A stretch of 64,000 bases of DNA from positions 310,001-374,000 of the forward strand of contig JAHZIX010000017.1 in NCBI GenBank assembly GCA_022601195.1, in the 5' to 3' direction. Shown here piece by piece: positions 16,768-25,275 of this stretch. The DNA comes from Deltaproteobacteria bacterium. Its GTDB lineage: Bacteria > Acidobacteriota > Thermoanaerobaculia > Multivoradales > JAHZIX01. Numbering within the stretch: position 1 is the stretch's first letter; the number at the start of each line of letters is the position of its first letter. The translations under genes and the position numbers were made by a program. The notes below the pieces were generated by a model, which did not search any database, had not been told where the DNA came from, and saw only the letters and a program-made list of their open reading frames with translations.

Positions 16768-18630
16768 TCAGAATATCTGTTTCCGGTCTGTCGAGGAGGG
16801 GATTCCCAGCTCATCCCGATATTTGGCAACCGTCCGCCGAGCGATCTGAATTCCTTCCCGCTTGAGAATTCTCATCAGCTCACTATCCGACAGAGGTTTG
16901 TTGGGGGGCTCCTCCTGAATCAGGTGTTGAATCTTGCGCTTGACGGATAGCGACGAAATATTCTCCCCATAGTCCCGGTCGATGCCGCTATGAAAGAAGA
17001 ATTTCATCGGCAGCAGGCCTCGAGGAGTATGGATGTACTTGTTCGATACCACTCGACTCACCGTCGATTCGTGCATGGCGATGTCTTCGGCGACATCTCT
17101 GAGGACCATGGGCCTCAGGGCATCGATACCTTTCTCCAGAAACTCCTGCTGTTGCTTGACGATCGAGTCAGCCACTTTGTAGATGGTCCGTTGGCGTTGA
17201 TCGAGGCTCTTGATGAGCCACAGTGCCGAACGCATCTTGTCTTTGATGTAGCCATGAGCCTCAGAGTTGTCGGCATCACCGCGCATCGCCCGAAGCATGC
17301 GCCGATAGGCTTGGGAGATGCGCAGTCGGGGCATGCCGTCATCGTTGAGCTGAATCACGTATTCGCCGCCCACTTTGACTACCGCGACATCCGGCTCAAT
17401 GTATTGGGGCCTATCACTACTGAAGCGCCGTCCAGGCCTCAGCTCGAGATTACGAATTAGGTCCACGGCGGGTTCGAGGCTGGCCAGATCGACCCCGATG
17501 ATCTTGGCGATAGCAGCGAATTGGCGCTTCAAGAAAAGAGGCCAATGGTCTGCCAGAATGAGCCTGGCCAAGCGAAAGGCTCGCTCCTCGGCAGTTTCTT
17601 CCGCAGCTTCGAGCTCTTCATCGGCCTCGACGGATTCCGCCTCAGGCTCCCCCGCCGGAGCTTCGAGATCCATGCCGTAGGCCACCGACCGGTCGAGGTC
17701 CAAATCCGCTGCAGACTCCAAAGGAAAGCTCGATGGGTCGTCCCTGCGGCGATGTTCGAAGGAGGTGCCATCTGCCCCCGGGCTCGAGGGGTCTGTCGCT
17801 CCGCTGGTCGATCCATGGCGTAGCAACGTCTCGTCCGGCGTTCCAGCTCTCCCCGCTACTTCTCCCGTTGAACCCGTTGGTACGGAACCCTGGGGTTCTC
17901 CATAGGAGGGGCCGGCGTCCTGGGAAGTTTCATCCAAGGGGGCTTCATCCGGAGGAACCGCTAGCAGGGTGGGAGGTTCTGTTCCGAACTTCAACTCCAG
18001 CTGGAAAATGAGGCTCTCTTGGAGGTCCCGACAGGCGATACCCGGAGGATCGAATCCTCGGACCAATCGCAATGCCGCCAAGACCTCATCTTCTGTGTAG
18101 GGCTCCTCCTCGTGGGGAGAGTCATCCGGAGGCAGTGGGGAGAGAGCTTGGATCTCCTCGCAGTTGGCAACCAAGAATCCGTCCGGATCCAAATTGCCGA
18201 TGACCAACTCAGCGATCTCCCGTTGGCGCAATTCCAAATCCGCCATGTGCAACTGCCACAGAAGGTGATCGTAGAGGTCGGGATCGCGGGAGAGGGTGTT
18301 CTCGATAGGGGCTCCCTGCCGCTCCTCCCAGGTCGAGGTGTAGCTGGACCCTTCCATATAGTCACCGAAGTAGGCATCGAAGTCGATGTTCTCCATGGAG
18401 GCATCGTCCTTCTCAGCTTCTGGGGTTTCCTGGGCTTCGACTCCCTTAGCAACCTCTTCCTCATCCGATTCGGGAGATTCCTCTAGAACAGGATTCTCGA
18501 CCAACTCCTGCGCCACGGTCCCTTGAAGCTCGATGCGGGTCATCTGCAACAGCTTGATCGCTTGCTGAAGCGATGGCGTCATCACCAACTTCTGGGCGAG
18601 CTTGAGAGAGAGCTTTTGTTCTAAGGCCAT
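16768..18630 (-). CDS. rpoN: RNA polymerase sigma-54 factor with long internal insertion
   Basis: The 620-aa protein has region I (LKLAQKLVMTPSLQQAIKLL), an acidic region II, the core-binding domain, the HTH, and the RpoN box ARRTVAKYRDELGIPSS. It is about 140 residues longer than E. coli RpoN. The excess is a low-complexity Pro/Glu/Asp/Ser/Gly segment of roughly residues 205-345, inserted between IACRDLQESLIFQLELKFG and the core-binding helix AFRLARLILADHWPLF. Sigma-54 needs bEBP activators; none is encoded here. Confidence 0.95.
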   Translation of the reverse strand: MALEQKLSLKLAQKLVMTPSLQQAIKLLQMTRIELQGTVAQELVENPVLEESPESDEEEVAKGVEAQETPEAEKDDASMENIDFDAYFGDYMEGSSYTSTWEERQGAPIENTLSRDPDLYDHLLWQLHMADLELRQREIAELVIGNLDPDGFLVANCEEIQALSPLPPDDSPHEEEPYTEDEVLAALRLVRGFDPPGIACRDLQESLIFQLELKFGTEPPTLLAVPPDEAPLDETSQDAGPSYGEPQGSVPTGSTGEVAGRAGTPDETLLRHGSTSGATDPSSPGADGTSFEHRRRDDPSSFPLESAADLDLDRSVAYGMDLEAPAGEPEAESVEADEELEAAEETAEERAFRLARLILADHWPLFLKRQFAAIAKIIGVDLASLEPAVDLIRNLELRPGRRFSSDRPQYIEPDVAVVKVGGEYVIQLNDDGMPRLRISQAYRRMLRAMRGDADNSEAHGYIKDKMRSALWLIKSLDQRQRTIYKVADSIVKQQQEFLEKGIDALRPMVLRDVAEDIAMHESTVSRVVSNKYIHTPRGLLPMKFFFHSGIDRDYGENISSLSVKRKIQHLIQEEPPNKPLSDSELMRILKREGIQIARRTVAKYRDELGIPSSTDRKQIF

Positions 18631-18633
18631 GAG

Positions 18634-19383
18634 TTACAGACTAAACCCTTCGCCGAGGTAGATTTTTCGTACCTGGGCGTCGTTGGAAAGCTCAGCAGGA
18701 GTACCGGAACGGAGGATTTCACCGTTGTTGATGATATAGGCGCGGTCGGTTATTTTCAATGTTTCCCGCACGTTATGGTCGGTGATGAGAATGCCGATGC
18801 CAACTTCCTTTAGGTGCTTCACGATATTCTGAATATCAAGGACGGCGATAGGGTCGATTCCGGCGAAAGGTTCGTCGAGGAGGATGTACCAGGGATCGAT
18901 CACCAGAGCCCGGGCGATTTCTACCCGTCGACGTTCCCCGCCGGACAGAGCATAGGCAGGAGTCTTGCGAACCGTCGTCAGGCCGAAGTCCGCGATCAGC
19001 TGCTCCGTGCGCCGGGCTCGCTCCCCCCGGGGCAGGTTGAGGGTCTCGAAAATCACCCGTAGGTTGTCTTCCACCGACATCTTTCGGAACACCGAAGGCT
19101 CCTGGGGCAAATAGCTGATGCCTCGTTGAGCCCGCAAGTACATGGGGAGCTCGGTGATGTCCTCCTCTCCCAGGAAGATGCGCCCCTTGTCCGGCGGGGT
19201 CAAGCCCACGGTCATGTAGAAGGTGGTCGTTTTCCCGGCGCCATTGGGTCCCAATAGCCCGACGATCTCTCCCGGAGCCACTTCGATGGTGACATCCTTG
19301 ACCACAGCCCGGCCACGGTAGACCTTATTCACTCCACGAGCGAAGAGATGAGGATAGTCCTTGGGATTGATGGTCTCTGTCAT
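18634..19383 (-). CDS. lptB: LPS export ABC transporter ATPase LptB
   Basis: The 249-aa ATPase has Walker A ([13 protein letters not shown]), the LptB-type [21 protein letters not shown]-loop region, the signature [16 protein letters not shown], Walker [15 protein letters not shown] and H-switch [10 protein letters not shown]. It powers lipopolysaccharide extraction with the LptFG fusion encoded at 2.0-4.4 kb. It lies 4 bp from both neighbours lptC/A-like and rpoN. Confidence 0.96.
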   Translation of the reverse strand: MTETINPKDYPHLFARGVNKVYRGRAVVKDVTIEVAPGEIVGLLGPNGAGKTTTFYMTVGLTPPDKGRIFLGEEDITELPMYLRAQRGISYLPQEPSVFRKMSVEDNLRVIFETLNLPRGERARRTEQLIADFGLTTVRKTPAYALSGGERRRVEIARALVIDPWYILLDEPFAGIDPIAVLDIQNIVKHLKEVGIGILITDHNVRETLKITDRAYIINNGEILRSGTPAELSNDAQVRKIYLGEGFSL

Positions 19384-19386
19384 GAT

Positions 19387-21618
19387 CTAGTGGTGCCTGG
19401 TCTCTGACTGCTGGCTATCTACCTGCTGGAGAGCAGCCTCGATTCCCGTCGGCGACGAATTCTGCTCCGCTTCAGGGTCGGTGGACTCGGGGGCAGCTGG
19501 TTGGCCGCTAGGTGCCGGGGTGTTGGGGCCCTGTGCAGGGTCGCGCGTCCTCGGAGTCCTGGCAGCTCTTCCCGTCGGCTCTACTGGCTCAGCGGAATTC
19601 AGGAATTCTACGCTACCCTCGTCGAGCTTGTAGACGACGTGTCCCCCTTGTAGCTGACTTCCTCTTCGATCTTTGAGAGTGACCGGGTTTCCCCAGATCT
19701 CGATCATCTTCATCCCTGGATCATAAACCGCCCTCTGGCCTCGAATGCTCTTGCCCTGGGAACGATCCTCCACATGGGCTTTCGCTTGGCAGAAGAGACG
19801 CTTCATTTTTCTGTTCGAGTCCAACTCGATGCGGGTAGATCCACAGGTCATGGTTCGAGGCCCGTCCAAAACTTCGACGCCATCCCCATAGCGTAGCTGG
19901 TTCTGATTTCCCAAATAAGAAAAGGTACCGGCCTTGACCTCGAGCACGCCGGAAACAAGATTGCCGGAATCGTCGGAGTCCGCTGGGGAGTTCCACACCG
20001 TCTTTACGTTGCCCACTGCTTCCAGACGATCTTGGGCGTGGAAGGCCTTGAGCTCATCTGCCAAGAGCAAATCGCTTCCTCTCCAGGCTCGTACTTGTCC
20101 GGAAAAGACCGACTGTTGGAGATTGCGCATCCAACTGGCTTCCTCCGATTCCACCCACACGGGACCGGATCCCGATTGCAGCAGGGGCCCAGGCACGGAA
20201 CCGCCCTTGCCAGGAACGAGAGCGGTACGGACCCCTTCGGAGGCATGGACGCTGTCTCTAGCTCCATTGAAGACGATGCGGGGAGCGGTCACTTCGCCTC
20301 TTGGGCTGTCTAGTCGAACCGGAAATCCAACGAACTGGACACGGTTCTCCACCAGGTTGGCCCGCGCGGTAGCGCTTTTGATCTCGACGTCCTGTTCCCG
20401 ATAGTCGACCGTTCCCGCCAGTTTGACCAAGTGGAGAGAACCATCTTCGGCAAACCCTGCCTCACACCTCTCGGACCTAGCTTCTCGCACCGGGGGACCA
20501 TCGGTCCGGCCAGCCGGAAGCTCTACTAGGTGAACCTGACCGTAGCCATGAGCGATGTCCAGGGCGTCGGAAGTAAAGTCTGCGACAATGTAGTTGGCGG
20601 TGATGCGCCGATTGTTTCCCGTCTCCACGTCGGTGGTCTCGAGCTTCGACGGATTGAGGGGGCTTCCCTCAATTTCGAGCTTCCTGGGTTCTTCCCCTTC
20701 TTCGTCGAACAACAGAGACATTCCATCGCCAGCAAAGCTCATATAGCTCTCAGCGAAGAGACTACTCTGGGAACGAACCTGGAACCGCCCCTCGACATTC
20801 CAATTGGCACGGACGAAGCGAATCGCATCTCGATCATCTACTAAGTAGGCGCTCAGTCGGTCCGACCGAACGAAGTCTTTGTTGTAGGTGAGCCTCACAC
20901 CACCTTCCGCTCGCAGCAGTTGCCGGCGCTCCTCGAAGTAACCGCGGCTAGCGGTGAGACTGGCCTTCGGTTGGACGGAGGTCCGGGTCTCAATCTTGAC
21001 GTCTCCCTGCAGCAGGAATAGCTTCGATGGCACTTCTACCCGTAGGCGATTGCTACTGCCTTGAAGGCTCTCGCCGTATTCAAACCGAACTGGAGTGGTG
21101 CTGGAGACTCTCTTCCCCTGCTTCCCCACCTTCAGCTTGTCCGACCAGAGCTGGAACTGGTCCGGCCCGACCAGGTGAACCTCACCTTCCAGTTGCGCTG
21201 AAGTCGCCTGTTGACGATAGAGAGCTTTCTGGCTGCTGGCCTTGAACTCCTGTCCATCTGGTTGAAAAAGGCTGATTTCAACACCTTCCAGGTGGGTATT
21301 GGCCTCCCGGTCGATGCTCTGGGTGTCCCCTTTGACCCGAAACACGGGTCGCCCCTCTTCATAGTGGGTGTAGTCGAAGCCTTCGCTGCGGGTGGTGAGC
21401 TCCTCTGATGCGAGAGGACGTTCTGTCTCAGCACCCTGGGGTTCTTCTACCGGAGCCAATCCGGAACGGCCAAAATAAAACAGGCTAGCTAGACCTGCCA
21501 TGAAAAGCAGAGCCATCAGCAAGATGAGCTTGCGCATCCGTACCAGTAGCGGCACTTTCTTGTTGCGAGGAGACCTCGGGGTCGAGAAGTCTCGGTGTGC
21601 TGGCCCTGGGGTTCTCAT
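19387..21618 (-). CDS. LptC/LptA-like LPS transport protein (multi-repeat OstA)
   Basis: The 743-aa protein has one N-terminal transmembrane anchor (LILLMALLFMAGLASLFYF), then an LptC-like domain and repeated OstA/LptA beta-jellyroll units (segments such as LRAEGGVRLTYNKDFVRSDRL and LQSVFSGQVRAWRGSDLLLADEL). It would form a membrane-anchored periplasmic bridge that combines LptC and LptA roles. A Pro/Ala/Thr-rich, probably disordered tail of about 80 residues ends it. It overlaps recJ by 4 bp. Confidence 0.82.
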   Translation of the reverse strand: MRTPGPAHRDFSTPRSPRNKKVPLLVRMRKLILLMALLFMAGLASLFYFGRSGLAPVEEPQGAETERPLASEELTTRSEGFDYTHYEEGRPVFRVKGDTQSIDREANTHLEGVEISLFQPDGQEFKASSQKALYRQQATSAQLEGEVHLVGPDQFQLWSDKLKVGKQGKRVSSTTPVRFEYGESLQGSSNRLRVEVPSKLFLLQGDVKIETRTSVQPKASLTASRGYFEERRQLLRAEGGVRLTYNKDFVRSDRLSAYLVDDRDAIRFVRANWNVEGRFQVRSQSSLFAESYMSFAGDGMSLLFDEEGEEPRKLEIEGSPLNPSKLETTDVETGNNRRITANYIVADFTSDALDIAHGYGQVHLVELPAGRTDGPPVREARSERCEAGFAEDGSLHLVKLAGTVDYREQDVEIKSATARANLVENRVQFVGFPVRLDSPRGEVTAPRIVFNGARDSVHASEGVRTALVPGKGGSVPGPLLQSGSGPVWVESEEASWMRNLQQSVFSGQVRAWRGSDLLLADELKAFHAQDRLEAVGNVKTVWNSPADSDDSGNLVSGVLEVKAGTFSYLGNQNQLRYGDGVEVLDGPRTMTCGSTRIELDSNRKMKRLFCQAKAHVEDRSQGKSIRGQRAVYDPGMKMIEIWGNPVTLKDRRGSQLQGGHVVYKLDEGSVEFLNSAEPVEPTGRAARTPRTRDPAQGPNTPAPSGQPAAPESTDPEAEQNSSPTGIEAALQQVDSQQSETRHH

Positions 21619-23255
21619 GCAGGTCTACAATCCACCAGTCGAAGGACCGGTCCCCCACGATACGTGTCTCGTTCCAGGTAGGCAAGCACCTCAAAGTCTT
21701 TAGTCAATTCCGAGGCCCTCGACCGCCAACGCCAACCGAGCAAGCGAACCGGAGCTCCCTGAGGCCCTTTGGCTTGCCCGGAAAGGTGGTCTTTGCCAAA
21801 AAATCGGAGCGAGCCGGATCGGTTTAGGGGTCCTACCCGAAGCAAGGGCTGGGGGTTTTGCTGTCCGTGGGGCTGAAGGGCTTCCAGCTCATCCAACAGC
21901 TGGTCCGTAACGTCCCTGGGAGCCACGGTGAGCTCGTACTCATAGATACGTTCGAACAGATGGGGCGGCCACTTCTGTGCCTCCTCTTGCCACTGGGAGC
22001 GCAAGTCCTCGAGGCTGGATTTGGCAACGGTCAAACCCACGGCCTGAGAATGTCCTCCAAAACGATCCATGTCATCCTTCCACTCGCTGAGAAACCCATG
22101 CAGGTCGACTCCCGACAGGCTCCTTCCCGAACCGACCGCGGACTCGCCGTCCAATGCGAACAGCAGAGTCGGGCGTTGGAATTCCCGCATCAACCTTCCC
22201 GCAGCAATACCGACCACTCCACGATGCCAGCTCTCGTCCCAGGCCACCAGGATCGGGGGGAGAGGATCTTGGCCGGCGATCCTCTCCCGGGCCTGTTCGA
22301 CCACTCGAAGCTCCTCCCCTTGGCGCTGTTTGTTCCACTGGTCCAGCTGACTAGCTAGCTCAGCGGCGCGGGGAACGTCCCGACAGAGAAGCAGCTCGAG
22401 GGCACTCTCGGCACTGCCGAGACGACCCGCTGCGTTGAGCCGAGGTCCAAGACGAAATCCTACATCTTCGGCAGTCACCGGTAGGCGCACCCCAGATTGG
22501 TGAATCAAGGCTCGGAGTCCGGCCGATCGGGTATCACCCAGAGCTTTGAGGCCGAGGGCGGCAATGGCACGGTTCTCCTCCGTCAAGGGAACCATATCTG
22601 CGATGGTCCCTAGGCAAGCAATGCGCAAAAGAGCGTGTAGATCGTTCTTGCGGCCGCAGCGGTCGAGAAGCGCTAGACAGAGCTTCAGGGCCAAACCAGC
22701 GCCACAGAGCTCGGGATAGGGGTAGTGACAATGTTCCTGTTTGGGGTTGATCTGGAGAGCCTGCTCTGGAAAACCAGCACCAGGAAGATGATGATCCGTG
22801 ACGATGACATCCAGATCCCCTTCGATAGCTGCACCTACCGCTGCTACAGAGGTTGTGCCGCAGTCTGCAGTGACGACCACCCCACAACCCTCTTGCAGAG
22901 CTCTCTCCACATGGACGGGTTGAAAGCCGTAGCCTTCTTTCATGCGGTGAGGAACGATCGCCAGGGTGGCGATTCCGCAGGCGCCAAAGACAGCGTCAAG
23001 CAGGGCGGTGGCAGATACCCCATCGACATCGTAATCCCCAACGATGGCGACTTTCTCTTGCCCATCTCGTGCCGCCACGAGGCGTTCGATGGCCCGGTCC
23101 ATGCCGGCCAGAAGGTAAGGGTCGTGAAACTGATCGGGGCTGGGGTTGAGGAATCGGTCCGCGGCCTCACGGTCGGTGATTCCGCGGCGTCCTAGTAGCT
23201 CTGCCTGTAGGGGGGCAAAGCCATGAGATTGCAGTAGCTTGGCCGATTCCGGCAC
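21615..23255 (-). CDS. recJ: Single-stranded-DNA-specific exonuclease RecJ
   Basis: The 546-aa protein has the DHH phosphoesterase motifs VAIVGDYDVDGVSATALL, VVTADCGTTS and VIVTDHHLPG, and the C-terminal DHHA1 motif FGGHSQAVGLTV. RecJ degrades 5' single-stranded DNA in recombination and mismatch repair. It follows accA by 45 bp and overlaps the lptC/A-like gene. Confidence 0.95.
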   Translation of the reverse strand: MPESAKLLQSHGFAPLQAELLGRRGITDREAADRFLNPSPDQFHDPYLLAGMDRAIERLVAARDGQEKVAIVGDYDVDGVSATALLDAVFGACGIATLAIVPHRMKEGYGFQPVHVERALQEGCGVVVTADCGTTSVAAVGAAIEGDLDVIVTDHHLPGAGFPEQALQINPKQEHCHYPYPELCGAGLALKLCLALLDRCGRKNDLHALLRIACLGTIADMVPLTEENRAIAALGLKALGDTRSAGLRALIHQSGVRLPVTAEDVGFRLGPRLNAAGRLGSAESALELLLCRDVPRAAELASQLDQWNKQRQGEELRVVEQARERIAGQDPLPPILVAWDESWHRGVVGIAAGRLMREFQRPTLLFALDGESAVGSGRSLSGVDLHGFLSEWKDDMDRFGGHSQAVGLTVAKSSLEDLRSQWQEEAQKWPPHLFERIYEYELTVAPRDVTDQLLDELEALQPHGQQNPQPLLRVGPLNRSGSLRFFGKDHLSGQAKGPQGAPVRLLGWRWRSRASELTKDFEVLAYLERDTYRGGPVLRLVDCRPA

Positions 23256-23300
23256 CGGCGAGGGCCGCCAGGTGGCTAAGGGCAGCAGGGTGAGATCTCC

Positions 23301-24248
23301 CTAGTTGAAAACACCCATGCCTCGAAACTTCCGAGCACGGTCAGCTATGAGCTCTTCGGTGGTGAGCCCCTGGAGCTCCTCGAGGGCTTGGTAGATGACA
23401 TCTCCCACCCGTTGACACATAGAGACTGTGTCGGTGTGTGCGCCGCCGGCAGGTTCCGGGAGAATTCTGTCGACAACGCCCAACTCCAACAAATCCGGAG
23501 CGGCCAGACGCAGAGCCTCGGCTGCTTCCTTCTTGCGGGTTTGATCTTTCCACAGAATAGCTGCGCAGCCCTCGGGGGAGATCACCGAATAGGTGGCATA
23601 TTCGAGAATGAAGACGCGGTTGCCGACCCCCAGAGCCAGAGCTCCACCACTGCCCCCTTCGCCGGTGACGGTAACGATGATGGGAACTTTCAGCGCCGCC
23701 ATCTCGATCAAATTACGGGCGATGGCTTCCGCCTGTCCCCTCTCTTCGGCTCCGATTCCCGGATAGGCTCCCGCCGTATCGATAAAGGTCAGCACGGGAA
23801 GGCCAAACTTTTCCGCCAGTCGCATGATGCGAAGAGCCTTGCGATAGCCTTCCGGGCGCGGTTGGGCGAAGTTGCGGTAGATCCGCTCCTTGGTTCCCCG
23901 ACCCTTCTCGTGGCCGATAACCGCCACCGAGCGACCTCGAAACGTCGCGAAGCCGGTGACGATGGCGGGGTCATCACCAAAGCATCGATCGCCGTGGACC
24001 TCGACCCAATCCTCCATGAGGTGGGAAACATAGTCCAAAGTGTGGGGGCGGTCACCGTGACGGGCGACCAAAGTCTTTTGCCACCGAGTCAAGCCGCCGT
24101 AGACCTCTTTGGTCTTCTTGCTCAGCTCTTTCTGTAGCTTGGAGATCTCTTTGGAGTGGCCGCTTCCTTCCGGATAGGCTTCCAATTCTTCGATACGCCG
24201 TCTCAGCTCGACCAACGGCTCCTCGAATTCATACTCAGGGGATCGCAT
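23301..24248 (-). CDS. accA: Acetyl-CoA carboxylase carboxyltransferase subunit alpha
   Basis: The 315-aa protein matches AccA throughout: YEFEEPLVELRRRIEELE at the N-terminus, the carboxyltransferase core with IGHEKGRGTKERIYRNFAQPRPEGYRKALR, FIDTAGAYPGIGAEERGQAEAIARNL and the oxyanion segment GEGGSGGALALGVGNRV. It pairs with AccD (not in the window) for malonyl-CoA synthesis. Confidence 0.97.
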   Translation of the reverse strand: MRSPEYEFEEPLVELRRRIEELEAYPEGSGHSKEISKLQKELSKKTKEVYGGLTRWQKTLVARHGDRPHTLDYVSHLMEDWVEVHGDRCFGDDPAIVTGFATFRGRSVAVIGHEKGRGTKERIYRNFAQPRPEGYRKALRIMRLAEKFGLPVLTFIDTAGAYPGIGAEERGQAEAIARNLIEMAALKVPIIVTVTGEGGSGGALALGVGNRVFILEYATYSVISPEGCAAILWKDQTRKKEAAEALRLAAPDLLELGVVDRILPEPAGGAHTDTVSMCQRVGDVIYQALEELQGLTTEELIADRARKFRGMGVFN

Positions 24249-24433
24249 GGGTGCGGAAGCTAACAGACCCTAACGGGACCGTCAACGACTCAGCCACTGA
24301 TGATCGAGGCAGAACCCAAGGCCACAGCTCGGGAAGGGACCTCTGCGCCGGAGGCTTCGAGAGCCGAGGTGAACTTAGGACCGAGCGGTCTCGGAGCCTA
24401 ACCGGCAGCTGGTGCTCATTCGGCCTACGCTTC

Positions 24434-25150
24434 TTAGGGAACAGTCGTTGTCCAAGTGTCCGTGTTGCCATTCTCAAAGCCGTCGGCAAAGACCAAGGAG
24501 CTCGTGCAGTCGATGGTAAGAGTGCCCAAAGATGTTGCCCCACCGAAAGGAAAGCCGGTGATTTGAGCGATGGGGGCTGAGGGAATGGTCACCAGGTCAG
24601 GAGCATCGTAAGTGACTCCCGAGTCGGTTCCCGCATCGTAGGGGGGCAGGTCGATCACATCTTGGTCGATCCATCGGCCTGCCCGCAATAGGGAGAGGCC
24701 ATGAATTCCCACGAACCAATCCGGACTTGGGGCGATCATTGAAACGACGGTGAGATAGGGAAAGGCGAGATCGATATCAAAGGAAACAGAGACCATCCCC
24801 GGCGACACCCCAATGCCGCCACCGGAAACCAGATCTGCAGCAAAGCCATCTTGGATGGCATCCTCGACCTCCTCCTGTAACAAGGTTTTTGCCCCGGTTT
24901 CGGCCATTAGCTTGATTCCCGGCGTGGCCAGCCCTCCCGGTTCCCAGAAGGAGATTCCCAAGTTGTGGGTGCCGCCGATCAAGCCTGAAAAATGGGGATC
25001 CAGTGGAAAATCCGTCGGGTGTGTGGCGGCACTCCAGGTGGCGTCGAAGCGTAAGTTGCACTGAGCCATGGTGCCAGTTCCGGCGTACACCGGAGACTGG
25101 GCGGTAACGACGAGACAGAAAGCTATGGCAGCGAGTCGGCGAAGCGGCAT
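24434..25150 (-). CDS. Secreted Spondin_N domain protein with GFENG-type C-terminal tail
   Basis: The 238-aa protein has a signal peptide (LAAIAFCLVVTAQSPVYA) and a domain matching Spondin_N: ISFWEPGG region, then the hallmark VSMIAPSPDWFVGIHGLSLL and LPPYDAGTDSGVTYDAPD. Spondin_N is best known from animal extracellular matrix proteins; bacterial copies exist with unknown role. The C-terminus (FADGFENGNTDTWTTT) resembles the short GFE-x-G...W tails common on exported proteins of Acidobacteriota and some proteobacteria. It stands alone between priA and accA, with an SD CCGGAGG before its ATG. Confidence 0.78.
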   Translation of the reverse strand: MPLRRLAAIAFCLVVTAQSPVYAGTGTMAQCNLRFDATWSAATHPTDFPLDPHFSGLIGGTHNLGISFWEPGGLATPGIKLMAETGAKTLLQEEVEDAIQDGFAADLVSGGGIGVSPGMVSVSFDIDLAFPYLTVVSMIAPSPDWFVGIHGLSLLRAGRWIDQDVIDLPPYDAGTDSGVTYDAPDLVTIPSAPIAQITGFPFGGATSLGTLTIDCTSSLVFADGFENGNTDTWTTTVP

Positions 25151-25275
25151 AGGGGACCTCCGGAAAAGAAATAACGTCAGCTCCTCGAGCTTGTGGAGAC
25201 ATTACGGTCGTCGGAGGTAAGGTGGATTGAACTTCTTTGAGCCAGGGATTTTCGCTCCCTGGTGTTGGGAAGTGC

